Assembly: GCA_020725865.1 (NCBI GenBank)
Contig: DYEC01000010.1
Span: 173,789-237,788, forward strand
Direction: 5' to 3'
Length of the DNA: 64,000 bases
Source: Anaerolinea sp.
GTDB lineage: Bacteria > Chloroflexota > Anaerolineae > Anaerolineales > Anaerolineaceae
Shown here: positions 8,298-17,296 of the stretch, piece by piece
Layout of the letters: the number at the start of each line of letters is the position of its first letter
Numbering within the stretch: position 1 is the first letter of the stretch
The notes under the pieces: model-generated
Database searches by the model: none
Seen by the model: the letters and a program-made list of their open reading frames with translations, nothing else
What the model was told of the DNA's origin: nothing
Program-made: the position numbers and the translations under genes

Positions 8298-8891
8298 GTG
8301 AGTAACCTCGAAGCCGAATGGCTGCAACAAGCCCGTCAGGGCAGTGATGAAGCATTTGAATTTCTGGTGGAACGTTATCAAACCCCTGTGTACAATCTCT
8401 GTTATCGCATGTTGGGCAACCCGCAAGAGGCAGAGGATGCCGCCCAGGAAAGCTTTTGGCGGGCATATCAGGCATTGCAACGCTATGACCCTCAACGCTC
8501 TTTTGCAACCTGGTTACTATCCATTGCTGCTCATTACTGCATTGATCAGCAACGCCGAAGACGAACCACCAGCATCCCGATCGATGATACCATCGAGGAA
8601 ATGCTCTCCGATCATTCTCCCGACCCGGAGACCGTCACTATGGCATCCGAGCAAGATAGACGACTGCATCAGCTTTTGTCAGCATTGAATCCACAAGATC
8701 GTGCTGTTCTTGTTTTACGCTACTGGTACGATCTTTCGGACGCCGAGATCGGTCAAACGCTTTCCATGTCTATCAGCGCGGTTAAAAGCCGTCTGCATCG
8801 TGCTCGCCTTCAACTCGCCAGAAACTGGCAGACATCTGCATCAGAAACAACCCGCGCAGAAAGGAAATGCCATGAATCACCAGCCTTTTGA
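8298..8891 (+). CDS. ECF-type RNA polymerase sigma factor
   Basis: 197 aa from GTG 8298, with AAAGGGAG 6-13 bases upstream. Region 2 is clear (YRMLGNPQEAEDAAQESFWRAY, then FATWLLSIAAHYCIDQQRRR, the -10 recognition part) and region 4 is clear (NPQDRAVLVLRYWYDLS followed by an AEIGQTLSMSISAVKSRLHRAR helix-turn-helix for -35 recognition). No region 1 or 3 is present, defining the extracytoplasmic-function group. It overlaps the next gene, a zinc-containing anti-sigma factor, by 20 bp, the usual coupling for a sigma/anti-sigma pair. It probably drives its own operon including the bactofilin-like membrane protein. Confidence 0.93.
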   Translation: MSNLEAEWLQQARQGSDEAFEFLVERYQTPVYNLCYRMLGNPQEAEDAAQESFWRAYQALQRYDPQRSFATWLLSIAAHYCIDQQRRRRTTSIPIDDTIEEMLSDHSPDPETVTMASEQDRRLHQLLSALNPQDRAVLVLRYWYDLSDAEIGQTLSMSISAVKSRLHRARLQLARNWQTSASETTRAERKCHESPAF

Positions 8892-9414
8892 GACCTGGAT
8901 TTTTGATGACAGCGAACCAAGTTACGAAGAACAGCAAAGTCTGCAAAACCACCTCGCCAGCTGTCCGGACTGCTGTCAATTGTTTGAAAATTGGCAGCAT
9001 ATTCACGTCGCTTTGAGGCAGACTACCCTCGCAGCGCCCCGTCAGGGTTTTACAAAACGGTGGAAAGAAAATCTTGCCGCCCGGCGCGCCTTTCAGCAAC
9101 AACAGACCCGCCGGCTTTTACTGTTCTTGATCACCGGCTCGCTGCTCGTCTTACTGGCGTTTATCATCTACCTTGCCACCAATATCTCATTGGTCAACAT
9201 GATCGGTTCGCTTTTAGAGGGTCTGGCATACTTAATTGTTATCGTAAATCGAATTCAACGCATCTCTGTCATTCTTCCCACACTACCTCGCGTGATCCCG
9301 CTGGGATTATGGATATTAATCTCCACCTCCGCCAGTATGCTCAGTCTGCTGTGGGTCTTCAGTATCTGGAAAATCTCAACAAAGGGAGTGACCCAAAATG
9401 AAAATTCTTTCTAA
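8872..9414 (+). CDS. anti-sigma factor, zinc-finger HC2 type, membrane-bound
   Basis: 180 aa from ATG 8872 (AAGGAAA just upstream), a start inside the end of the sigma gene. The N-terminal HxxxCxxC motif is His 27, Cys 31, Cys 34 (NHLASCPDC), the zinc-binding anti-sigma signature. A basic segment (KRWKENLAARR, QQQQTRR) precedes a strong transmembrane segment (residues about 80-100), and a second hydrophobic segment is near 145-165. It should hold the ECF sigma factor at the membrane until a signal releases it. Its last codons overlap the following membrane gene by 17 bp. Confidence 0.85.
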   Translation: MNHQPFETWIFDDSEPSYEEQQSLQNHLASCPDCCQLFENWQHIHVALRQTTLAAPRQGFTKRWKENLAARRAFQQQQTRRLLLFLITGSLLVLLAFIIYLATNISLVNMIGSLLEGLAYLIVIVNRIQRISVILPTLPRVIPLGLWILISTSASMLSLLWVFSIWKISTKGVTQNENSF

Positions 9415-10606
9415 ATTTTTGGTTATTGGATTAATCATATCTGTCATTATTCTGGCTTTCCCCGCGCCGGTCTTCGCGCAGGGACCAGATGGCGGTGATG
9501 GGCAGGTCGTCTTTGGCGGCACCTATAAACTTGTCAGCGGAAAGACACTGGATGGCGATCTGGTCGTTTTTGGCGGTGTTGCTACAGTTGAAAATGGAGC
9601 CACAGTTCAGGGGGACGTCGTCTCTATTGGCGGAACCATGGAGGTAGACGGTAAAATTGAAGGCGATGTTGTTGCCATTGGTGGCGTGATAAACTTGAAA
9701 AAACAAGCCGTGGTAGAAGGCAGCCTGATTAATATCAACGCAGTCTTGCAACGTGAAGAAGGGTCGGTCGTTCGTGGTCAAATTACCACTGAATTTCCGG
9801 ACAATTTCAAATTCAACTTCAATATGCCGCCCTTTACTACCCCGGCTAACCCACAATCACCGCTTGCCCCGGGATCGTTTCTTCGTCTGGCGCTCGATCC
9901 CATTGGTAATATTCTTGGCATGTTGCTGCGCGTCCTGGCAATGGCAGCTCTGGCAGTGTTGGTCAGCCTCTTCGCACAAAGGCCGACTGAACGGGTGGCG
10001 CAGGCTATTGTGGACCAACCGGTTATTGTCGGTGGTCTGGGTTTGCTGACCTTGGTGGTTGCGCCTGCTCTGGTGCTGGTTCTAGCAATTACCATCCTGC
10101 TGGCACCGCTCGCGTTGCTGGGAGTGATTTTGCTAGCGATCGCGGTTGTTTTTGGTTGGATCGCCATGGGATATGAAGTAGGACGGCGCATAGCTGTGTC
10201 CTTCAAGTCCGACTGGACAATGCCGGTCAGTGCAGGTCTCGGAACATTGATCCTGACGCTGGTCGTCAGTCTGATTGGTTATCTCCCATGTATCGGGTGG
10301 ATTGCGCCGTTTCTGGTAATTATTCTATCGCTTGGCGGTGTTCTCATCAGCCGCTTTGGCATCTCCGGTTTCAAAACAGCCAGAACTCCTCCCACCTCCC
10401 CTGAACCACCTTTTGGCACCCGTGAGAACCCAATCGAGACATTGCATTCCTCCATACCGCCGGAAGTCAACCTTGTGGAAACACCATCCCAATCGCCACT
10501 TGAAGACACAGGAGTGGGTAACAGCAACATTGCTGGTAAGAGCGAAACGTCTTTTGAAACTCCGCCCAAATCCGAACGCCCGTCGCACAAAAAGGGTTCT
10601 GACTGA
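9398..10606 (+). CDS. secreted/membrane bactofilin-like protein
   Basis: 402 aa with AAAGGGAG about 10 bases before ATG 9398. A signal peptide (residues 1-27, ending PVFAQ) is followed by an external segment of short beta-helix repeats with the pattern GDLVVFGG, GDVVSIGG, GDVVAIGG, the hallmark of bactofilin/polymer-forming repeats. Residues about 160-330 form several transmembrane helices, and the last 70 residues are a Pro/Ser/Thr-rich hydrophilic tail. Chloroflexota often carry such polymer-forming proteins next to ECF sigma/anti-sigma pairs. It is the last gene of the sigma operon and may be the envelope sensor or effector of the system; that role is inference. Confidence 0.75.
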   Translation: MKILSKFLVIGLIISVIILAFPAPVFAQGPDGGDGQVVFGGTYKLVSGKTLDGDLVVFGGVATVENGATVQGDVVSIGGTMEVDGKIEGDVVAIGGVINLKKQAVVEGSLININAVLQREEGSVVRGQITTEFPDNFKFNFNMPPFTTPANPQSPLAPGSFLRLALDPIGNILGMLLRVLAMAALAVLVSLFAQRPTERVAQAIVDQPVIVGGLGLLTLVVAPALVLVLAITILLAPLALLGVILLAIAVVFGWIAMGYEVGRRIAVSFKSDWTMPVSAGLGTLILTLVVSLIGYLPCIGWIAPFLVIILSLGGVLISRFGISGFKTARTPPTSPEPPFGTRENPIETLHSSIPPEVNLVETPSQSPLEDTGVGNSNIAGKSETSFETPPKSERPSHKKGSD

Positions 10607-10611
10607 TTTTC

Positions 10612-10655
10612 AAGAGGATAGGCACCACAACAAGCCTGTCCTCTTATTATTTTTG
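10612..10655 (+). terminator. intrinsic terminator of the sigma/anti-sigma operon
   Basis: Twelve-base arms AAGAGGATAGGC (10612-10623) and GCCTGTCCTCTT (10634-10645), one G-U pair, followed by ATTATTTTT. It stops the plus-strand operon and overlaps the end of the convergent nadD gene. Confidence 0.8.
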
Positions 10656-11249
10656 ATGGTAAAACCCCTCTTGTTCTATCACCTCAGCCACTTGTTCTGG
10701 CAAAAAGAAGCGATAAGGTTTTCCTTCGCGGATGCGTCGGCGAATCTCAGTGGAAGAAATCTCCAACAGTGGGGCATCCACAAAGCGTATCTTTTCACTT
10801 AATTCTGGTAATGCCTCAAGAAGACGACTCAAATCCAGATCATCCGCAGGTCGGCGCATTACCCCAATCTCATCCACAATTGCCACCAGTTCCTGTGGGC
10901 GGTACCAGCGCGGTAGTTCAGCAATTGCATCACCTCCGATCAGGTAGATAAGCGCATCCGGTAAATATTGCTCTTTAATCAGGCGCAGTGTATCAACTGT
11001 ATATTGGGGCGCTGGGCGGTCAATCTCCACCCGTGAAACTTCAAAGGCCGGATCAAGCGCCACTGCCCTTTCCAACAACATCAGACGCTGTTCAACCGGG
11101 CTAATTTCCTGGTCAGTCTTGAAGGGAGAAACCGGTGTCAACACCCATAAGACACGGTCGAGCTGCAATTGCCAGCGTGCCTCTTCTGCCAGAAGCAGAT
11201 GACCAAGATGAGGCGGGTCAAATGTCCCACTAAAAACCCCAAGACGCAT
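10647..11249 (-). CDS. nadD: nicotinate-nucleotide adenylyltransferase
   Basis: 200 aa from ATG 11249; a GTG five codons upstream lies inside obg and is less likely. The N-terminus has the nucleotidyltransferase motif GTFDPPHLGH with HxGH at residues 14-17, and the C-terminus has ISSTEIRRRIREGK, the second ATP-binding motif of NadD/NMNAT. The enzyme converts NaMN and ATP to NaAD in NAD synthesis. The gene starts 2 bases after the obg stop, so the two are co-translated, an arrangement seen in many bacteria. Confidence 0.93.
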   Translation of the reverse strand: MRLGVFSGTFDPPHLGHLLLAEEARWQLQLDRVLWVLTPVSPFKTDQEISPVEQRLMLLERAVALDPAFEVSRVEIDRPAPQYTVDTLRLIKEQYLPDALIYLIGGDAIAELPRWYRPQELVAIVDEIGVMRRPADDLDLSRLLEALPELSEKIRFVDAPLLEISSTEIRRRIREGKPYRFFLPEQVAEVIEQEGFYHQK

Positions 11250-11251
11250 GA

Positions 11252-12517
11252 CTAATCCACCCACTCCAATTCATAATCATCACCGATCATGACCGTATCG
11301 CCATCCTGAACACCTGCCTTGCGCAATGCTTCGTCCACTCCCAGTGTTTCCATCAAACGCTGAAAACGGCGCACAGAGCCTTCGTATTCCCAATAGGTCA
11401 TCGCCGCTGCACGCTCGATCGCAGCACCGCGCACCCGCCAGCCCTCGGCGGCTCGTTCAATGGTAAAGGCGCGTGGGTCTTCCACCGGGCGATACACTGG
11501 TAAAACTTCCTGTGACGTTTGCTTAGGCGCGGTTTTGAGCAGCTCTGCCACACGCCACAATACCGTTTCTAAATTAATACGCGCTAACGCGGAAATTGCC
11601 ATCGCTTGCTTCACCCCATGCTTGCGCAGGCTTTTTTCCACCTGCTCCCAGCGCTCTTTGACCTGCGGAAGGTCTATTTTATTAAATACAACGATTTGTG
11701 GCTTCTCCACCAAAGCCGGATCAAACAACGCCATCTCGCTGTTAATCTGTGAATAATCCGCCACCGGATCATCTGAAAGTCCATCCAGCATGTGAATCAA
11801 AACTCGCGTGCGCTGGATATGACGTAAAAATGAATCTCCCAACCCGGCACCGCGATGTGCCCCCTCAATCAGTCCCGGAATATCTGCCAGCACCAGAGAG
11901 GTATTAACGTCCAGGTCGGCAACACCGAGATTGGGTTCCAATGTGGTGAAGGGATAATCGGCGATTTTCGGTCGGGCATTCGTCACCGCTGCCAGAAAGC
12001 TGGATTTACCGGCATTTGGTACACCTACAATCCCTACATCGGCAATGAGCTTTAGCTCCAGCCGCAGGTAGCGTTCCTGCCCCGGCTCACCCCTTTCTGC
12101 TGTGCGTGGCGCCTGGTTGCGCGGAGTGGCAAAATGGGTATTGCCTCTGCCACCCCGCCCTCCTTTGCATACCACCAGTTGCTGACCGGGCGTTACGAGA
12201 TCGCCCAATAACACCCCGCTGGCTTCATCATAGACCAGTGTCCCCGGTGGAACCGGAATCACCAGCGGCTCGGCTGATTTTCCGGTCATATTGTTCACCC
12301 CACCTTTTTTCCCGTCTTCAGCTATAAAACGTGTTCGCTGGCGAAAAGTCGAGAGGGTGTTCAGTGTTGGGACAACCTCTAAAATTACATCGCCGCCATG
12401 TCCGCCATCCCCACCATCGGGACCGCCGCGCGCCACATACTTCTCGCGGTGGAAATGAACAAATCCATCTCCACCCTTTCCTGAACGAACATAGATGTTG
12501 GCTTCATCAATAAACAT
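11252..12517 (-). CDS. obg: Obg family GTPase
   Basis: 421 aa with the three Obg domains in order. The N-terminal Obg fold (residues about 1-157) is Gly-rich (GGPDGGDGGHGGD, CKGGRGGRGN). The G domain has GVPNAGKSSF (G1), DIPGLIEGAHRGAGLG (G3/switch II) and NKID (G4). A C-terminal OCT domain follows (VEDPRAFTIERAAEGWRVRG to the end). Obg proteins act in 50S subunit assembly and stringent or stress control. It is upstream of nadD in a tight minus-strand unit. Confidence 0.96.
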   Translation of the reverse strand: MFIDEANIYVRSGKGGDGFVHFHREKYVARGGPDGGDGGHGGDVILEVVPTLNTLSTFRQRTRFIAEDGKKGGVNNMTGKSAEPLVIPVPPGTLVYDEASGVLLGDLVTPGQQLVVCKGGRGGRGNTHFATPRNQAPRTAERGEPGQERYLRLELKLIADVGIVGVPNAGKSSFLAAVTNARPKIADYPFTTLEPNLGVADLDVNTSLVLADIPGLIEGAHRGAGLGDSFLRHIQRTRVLIHMLDGLSDDPVADYSQINSEMALFDPALVEKPQIVVFNKIDLPQVKERWEQVEKSLRKHGVKQAMAISALARINLETVLWRVAELLKTAPKQTSQEVLPVYRPVEDPRAFTIERAAEGWRVRGAAIERAAAMTYWEYEGSVRRFQRLMETLGVDEALRKAGVQDGDTVMIGDDYELEWVD

Positions 12518-12567
12518 GGCGGCAATTTTTCAAAGTGCCTCAGGCAGATACATTGGCGCTGTTAAGC

Positions 12568-13887
12568 TTAAGCTTTAAACCTAGCCCGCAAAATATCTTT
12601 CAGTGTTGGCTGACCGATTTCTTGTAGCTCATAGCGCACACGCTGCAACGGTTTTTCGATCTTTATGACCCGGGTCAGATCAATGGGCGTCGCTGAGATC
12701 ACCAGATCGGCATCAGAACGATTAATCGTCGCTTCCAAATCGCGAGTCATCGCCTCGCCATAACCCATCGCCGGTAAGATCATTCCGGTATTCGGGTACT
12801 TCTGGTATGTCTCCAAAATCGAACCAACCGCAAATGGGCGCGGGTCAATAATCTCTGCTGCGCCAAAGCGGCGTGCCGCTACCCAACCGGCGCCATACGC
12901 CATCTCGCCATGCGTCAAGGTGGGACCGTCCTCAATTACGAGCACACGTTTGCCCTTAATTGCCTGAGGGTCATCCACAAATAATGGCGATGCGCCTTCT
13001 ATAATCGCTGCTCGCGGATTGAGTGAACGTATGCGCTCGCGTACCGTGATAACATCATCCGGATCAGCTGTATCCACTTTGTTAATCACAAAAACATCTG
13101 CAAGCTGCACATTTGTCTCACCAGGATGATAACGCACCTCATGACCGGGACGATGTGGATCAACTACAACGATATGCAAATCCGGTTTGTAAAAGGGAAA
13201 GTCATTGTTGCCACCATCCCATAAGACTACATCCACTTCTTCTTCTGCCTGGCGCAAAATTGCCTCATAGTCCACACCCGCATAAACGATCATGCCGTTA
13301 TCCAGATGTGGTTCGTATTCTTCACGCTCTTCAATCGTACAATCATGCAGGTCTAAATCAGCATAAGTGGCAAAACGCTGGACCTTTTGTTTAACCAGGT
13401 CGCCATACGGCATTGGATGGCGAACGATTGCTACCTTGTAACCGAAATCACGCAAAATAAGCGAAACACGGCGGGTGGTCTGGCTCTTACCGCTGCCCGT
13501 TCGAACTGCGCACACCGAAACAACCGGCTTTTTGGACTTCACCTGTGTACTGCCGATTCCCATCAAGCGGAAATCTGCGCCGCTTGCCAGCACCAGCGAA
13601 GCCTTATGCATGACATACTCGTGGGATACATCACTATACGCAAAAACCACCTGATCCACCTGATGTTCCTTGATCAGGCGGGGCAGTTCGCTTTCCGGAT
13701 AGATAGGAATACCATTCGGATATAAAGAGCCAGAAAGTTCACCGGGATAACGGCGTCCTTCAATATTGGGTATCTGTGTTGCAGTAAAGGCAACCACTTC
13801 ATAATCCCTATTACCGCGGAAAAACACATTGAAATTGTGAAAATCGCGCCCAGCTGCGCCCATGATAATCGTTCGAATTCTGGTCAT
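12568..13887 (-). CDS. cyclic 2,3-diphosphoglycerate synthetase-like P-loop protein
   Basis: 439 aa. The first 120 residues form a Rossmann-like domain (IIMGAAGRDFHNFNVFFRGN, a GRDFHN signature). A P-loop VRTGSGKSQTTR follows near residues 127-138. Further along are VVLWDGGNNDFPF, a DPHRPGHE motif and VFVINKVD (NKxD-like). This layout matches the family annotated after the archaeal cyclic 2,3-diphosphoglycerate synthetase. Bacterial members have no firmly known product, since cDPG is a methanogen metabolite. It lies 50 bp upstream of obg on the same strand and has been kept intact. Function should be recorded as uncertain. Confidence 0.7.
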   Translation of the reverse strand: MTRIRTIIMGAAGRDFHNFNVFFRGNRDYEVVAFTATQIPNIEGRRYPGELSGSLYPNGIPIYPESELPRLIKEHQVDQVVFAYSDVSHEYVMHKASLVLASGADFRLMGIGSTQVKSKKPVVSVCAVRTGSGKSQTTRRVSLILRDFGYKVAIVRHPMPYGDLVKQKVQRFATYADLDLHDCTIEEREEYEPHLDNGMIVYAGVDYEAILRQAEEEVDVVLWDGGNNDFPFYKPDLHIVVVDPHRPGHEVRYHPGETNVQLADVFVINKVDTADPDDVITVRERIRSLNPRAAIIEGASPLFVDDPQAIKGKRVLVIEDGPTLTHGEMAYGAGWVAARRFGAAEIIDPRPFAVGSILETYQKYPNTGMILPAMGYGEAMTRDLEATINRSDADLVISATPIDLTRVIKIEKPLQRVRYELQEIGQPTLKDILRARFKA

Positions 13888-13945
13888 TCTTGCTCGCTCC
13901 TTAAAAGTCAGTGTGGTTCGTACACAATTGTAAGAAAGCTATACG

Positions 13946-15703
13946 CTACATCACATTCGGTGCTGTAATTCCCATTAAGCGCAGGCAGTTTCCAATTGTC
14001 TGGCGTGCTGCTGCCACCAGCCGAAGCCGTACCGCACGCACAGTTTCTTCCGCCTGTAAAACAGGACATTGATTGTAAAAATCATTGAAAACCCGTGCCA
14101 GATCATAAGCCAGATTGGCAAGATATAAAGGACGATATTCTTTTGCAGCACGCTGAACCTCTTTTGGAAAGCGCGAGATCAATTCGACCAACTCAATTTC
14201 AACCGGTGACAACTCATATACAGGCAATTGTGAGGCAGGCAAAGCTTGGTTCGCCTTTCGCAGGATACTGTTTGCCCGTACATAAGCATATTGAATATAC
14301 GGCGCTGCCTGACCGTTGAAATCCAGCGCACTTTGCCAATCAAAGGTTACGATTTTGGTATTATCGCGCGAAAGCATTGAATATTTGATCGCACCCAGCG
14401 CAACCGCGTGCGCAACCATCTCCTGCTGTTCGTTAGATAGTTCCGGGTTTTTGGTGCGCACGATTTCCAATGCACGCGAAGTCGCTTCGCGCACCAAATC
14501 CTCAAGCAATACCACCGTGCCGTCGCGTGATTTCATCGTCACATTACCGGGCAGGTTGACAATCTCATAAGCCAGATGATAACAATTCTTTGCCCAGTCA
14601 TACCCCATCAGTTCCAGCGTCTTGAAGATCTGTTGCAAATAGAGCGATTGACGCACATCTATAACATAAATAGATTGGTCAAGGTTGTATTCCTCAAATT
14701 TCTTGATTGCCAGAGGGAGATCCTTGGTCGCATATAGTGATGTTCCATCTGAACGAAGAACCACAAGCACACGATACTTCTCTTTTTCTCCAAGGATTTC
14801 GTCTAGTGGAACGATCACCGCGCCTTCCGGGCGTTCATCGCGTGCGATACCACGGGCAATCAACTCTTCAACCAGCTTTTTGCCAGGTTCTTCTACTTCG
14901 CTTTCGAAATAAACACGGTCAAAATGCACCCCCAGCATTCGATATACCTGATCGAAACCTTCCAGAGACCAGGCACGGCTCTTTTCCCACAACTCCACCA
15001 CCTGGGGGTCACGGCGGTCCCAGCGGGCAAAGAGAGCACGTATCTCCGCCTCTGCTTCTGGTGAACCCTCACTGCGCCGCTCCGCCTCAGCGTAAATATC
15101 ACCCAGCCAGCGGATACGGTCCTCACCAGGTTCTTCGCCCAGGTGGAACTTCTGATAATTCCACAGCCACTTAATCACATGTAATCCGATATCACCAATG
15201 TAATTGGCACGGATGACTTCATTCCCGGCGAATTCAAGTAAATTTGCCACCGCTGCACCCAAAATCACATTGCGCAGGTGCCCAACATGGAAAGCCTTGT
15301 GAGTATTGGGCTGTGAAAACTCAACCATCACGCGGCGGTTCAAAGGTTCGCCCCGCCCAAAGTCTTCACCTTTTTCCAGAACCGTGTCTATTACTTGCTG
15401 GGTGTATCCTGGCGTTGAAAAATACAGGTTCAGGTACCCTTTGACTGCCTCAACTCTCTCAAAGCCCGCCGGCCGTCCCAAATAATCAGCTACTGCGCGG
15501 GCAATCCCCTGAGCGCGCTCAGGAATGTTGACTTGCCCGCCCTGTCGCGCTTCCTGTGCAGCCAGGGCAAAGAATGATGTGGAAATTCCCCAATGCCCAC
15601 TAAAAGGAATCCAGCTCCACTGCAAAACCGGCTCTGGCAAGCCTTCTTCTAAACAAAACCGTTTTATTTTTTCCTCAATCGCTCTTTGTTCAATTTCAAA
15701 CAC
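13946..15703 (-). CDS. argS: arginyl-tRNA synthetase
   Basis: 585 aa from GTG 15703, with AGAGG about 9 bases upstream. A longer in-frame start at 15772 would run through the terminator between rpsT and argS and is rejected. Class I synthetase landmarks: the HIGH motif as HVGH in SQPNTHKAFHVGHLRN, the KMSKS-equivalent MKSRDG in the middle, and a C-terminal DALR anticodon-binding domain rich in Arg and Tyr (AAPYIQYAYVRANSILRK). The N-terminal additive domain is present (FEIEQRAIEEKIKRF). It charges tRNA-Arg. Confidence 0.95.
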   Translation of the reverse strand: MFEIEQRAIEEKIKRFCLEEGLPEPVLQWSWIPFSGHWGISTSFFALAAQEARQGGQVNIPERAQGIARAVADYLGRPAGFERVEAVKGYLNLYFSTPGYTQQVIDTVLEKGEDFGRGEPLNRRVMVEFSQPNTHKAFHVGHLRNVILGAAVANLLEFAGNEVIRANYIGDIGLHVIKWLWNYQKFHLGEEPGEDRIRWLGDIYAEAERRSEGSPEAEAEIRALFARWDRRDPQVVELWEKSRAWSLEGFDQVYRMLGVHFDRVYFESEVEEPGKKLVEELIARGIARDERPEGAVIVPLDEILGEKEKYRVLVVLRSDGTSLYATKDLPLAIKKFEEYNLDQSIYVIDVRQSLYLQQIFKTLELMGYDWAKNCYHLAYEIVNLPGNVTMKSRDGTVVLLEDLVREATSRALEIVRTKNPELSNEQQEMVAHAVALGAIKYSMLSRDNTKIVTFDWQSALDFNGQAAPYIQYAYVRANSILRKANQALPASQLPVYELSPVEIELVELISRFPKEVQRAAKEYRPLYLANLAYDLARVFNDFYNQCPVLQAEETVRAVRLRLVAAARQTIGNCLRLMGITAPNVM

Positions 15704-15730
15704 GATTCTAACCTCTGCGTATCTGAAAGA

Positions 15731-15758
15731 CAAAAGCGGGAGCAAATGCACTCCCGCT
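15731..15758 (-). terminator. intrinsic terminator between rpsT and argS
   Basis: On the minus strand AGCGGGAG and CTCCCGCT (15735-15742 and 15751-15758) form an 8-bp stem with an 8-nt loop, followed by TTTTG. A second 7-bp hairpin (arms 15774-15780 and 15789-15795) precedes it directly after rpsT. Together they separate the ribosomal protein transcript from argS. Confidence 0.75.
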
Positions 15759-15804
15759 GTCGGTTTGTTCAAATTCCCCCCTCAAAAAGGGGGAAGAACT
15801 CATG

Positions 15805-16071
15805 TTATCTGGCCAATGCAGCCAGTTTGCGCATTAACCGACTCTTGCGGCGAGCTGCATTGTTTTTGTGAATAACGCCCTTCTCGGCAGCTTTGTCCAA
15901 AGCGCTGATAGCCTGTCGTACAGCTTCTTCTGCTGTTTTGACCTCACCGGTGTTAATTGCCAGACGAGCTTTCGAAACGAATGTGCGCGCACGACCACGA
16001 AAAACACGGTTGCGAAGACGCCGCTTTTCATTTTGCTTGTTCCGTTTTATTGCAGACTTAATGTTTGCCAA
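15805..16071 (-). CDS. rpsT: 30S ribosomal protein S20
   Basis: 88 aa, highly basic and helical, beginning MANIKSAIKRNKQNEKRR and with the Arg/Lys-rich RNRVFRGRARTF segment that is diagnostic of S20. The length is normal. S20 binds 16S rRNA early in 30S assembly. It has its own promoter (16115-16143) and a terminator downstream, so it is probably monocistronic with some read-through into argS. Confidence 0.95.
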   Translation of the reverse strand: MANIKSAIKRNKQNEKRRLRNRVFRGRARTFVSKARLAINTGEVKTAEEAVRQAISALDKAAEKGVIHKNNAARRKSRLMRKLAALAR

Positions 16072-16114
16072 AGTCTTCCTCCAAAAACAACCTTTACAAG
16101 ATTTGCAGGAGTAA

Positions 16115-16143
16115 ATTTTACCCCACGCGATAAATTTTGTCTA
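16115..16143 (-). promoter_or_regulatory. sigma-A-type promoter of rpsT
   Basis: On the minus strand TAGACA (16143-16138), a 17-bp spacer and TAAAAT (16120-16115). It lies about 45 bp before the rpsT start. Spacing is ideal and both boxes match consensus at five of six positions. Confidence 0.7.
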
Positions 16144-16176
16144 GCTTGGTAAGCGAAAGAAATACACCGCTTTAAC

Positions 16177-16206
16177 TTGACAATTATCAATTTTTACGCA
16201 TAAAAT
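16177..16206 (+). promoter_or_regulatory. sigma-A-type promoter upstream of the UbiA-family gene
   Basis: TTGACA (16177-16182), an 18-bp spacer and TAAAAT (16201-16206) on the plus strand, about 100 bp before ATG 16310. It is divergent from the rpsT promoter. Confidence 0.6.
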
Positions 16207-16309
16207 GCCGAATAGACTGTCATTATGAGTTGTGGGACACATAACAACAATTTGAACATCGGACCAAGAATCTCATAAGATTATCTATCCATACCAGAGG
16301 CATAATCAC

Positions 16310-17203
16310 ATGAACAAGTTCAAATTAATCCTTGGGATTATCCGTGCACCATTTTTATTGCTTGCACCAGTTTGCGTGGCGGTTGGCGTTGGAACGGCCT
16401 ACTGGCAAAAAAATCCGTTAAACTGGTGGGATATTGTGCTAGTTCTCATCGGCGCGGTATCCGCTCATATCAGCGTGAATACATTTAACGAATATTTTGA
16501 TTTTAAGAGTGGGCTCGATACACGGACACAACGTACACCCTTCAGCGGCGGTAGCGGTACGTTGCCGGCTCATCCAGAATTGGAAAGAATCGCTTTTCTG
16601 ATAGCATGGGCAACATTTGCAATTACTGGCACTATTGGCATATATTTTGTTTACCTGTACGGATGGCAACTGCTACCGGTTGGAATTCTTGGCTTGTTAT
16701 TGCTGGTAACTTATACAACTCGTTGGGCTTATCACCCGCTCTCATGTCTTGTCGCCCCGGGTTTGGGTTTTGGTGTACTCATGGTAATGGGAACGCACTT
16801 TGCTCTAACTGGCTCGTATAGCTGGACAGCATTTATAGCATCACTGGTGCCAACCTTTCTGGTCAGCAATTTGCTGCTACTTAACCAATTCCCCGATGTC
16901 GAAGCTGATCAGAGCATCGGTCGAAAACACTTTCCAATCACCATTGGCCGAAAAGCAAGTAGCACACTTTATGGAAGCTTTTTACTGTTGAGTTATCTAT
17001 CAATTATTCTGGGTGTGCTTTTAAATCTACTGCCAGCTCTCAGTTTAATCGCACTGTTAACTGCTATCATTGCCTGGCGTGCATATCAGGGCGCCAGAAA
17101 AAACGCCGAGAATATCCCTGCCTTGATTCCCTCAATGGGTATGAATGTGGTGCTCAATCTGTCCACACCCGCTCTACTCGCGCTAGCACTACTCATTAGC
17201 TAA
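16310..17203 (+). CDS. UbiA/MenA-family prenyltransferase
   Basis: 297 aa polytopic membrane protein with about eight to nine hydrophobic segments; ATG 16310 follows AGAGG by 9 bases. Two Asp-rich prenyl-diphosphate sites are present: NTFNEYFDFKSGLD near residues 58-71 and NQFPDVEADQSIGRKHFPI near 195-213. These match the NxxxDxxxD and DxxxD motifs of UbiA enzymes, and the second is of the MenA kind. The likely role is prenylation of a quinone precursor or related aromatic or isoprenoid acceptor. No other quinone genes are adjacent, so the acceptor is not established. Confidence 0.85.
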   Translation: MNKFKLILGIIRAPFLLLAPVCVAVGVGTAYWQKNPLNWWDIVLVLIGAVSAHISVNTFNEYFDFKSGLDTRTQRTPFSGGSGTLPAHPELERIAFLIAWATFAITGTIGIYFVYLYGWQLLPVGILGLLLLVTYTTRWAYHPLSCLVAPGLGFGVLMVMGTHFALTGSYSWTAFIASLVPTFLVSNLLLLNQFPDVEADQSIGRKHFPITIGRKASSTLYGSFLLLSYLSIILGVLLNLLPALSLIALLTAIIAWRAYQGARKNAENIPALIPSMGMNVVLNLSTPALLALALLIS

Positions 17204-17296
17204 AGACAATTAGAACATGGGCAAAGGCAATCCACTCTGACACAACATCTAACTTTTAGACCCTAATCTTTCGTCTGAGAGTAAAGCCTCTGGCTA

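Noticed and set aside
15704..15772. Upstream extension of argS
   Set aside because: It would read through the rpsT terminator hairpin; GTG 15703 has a suitable site and matches the ArgRS N-terminus.
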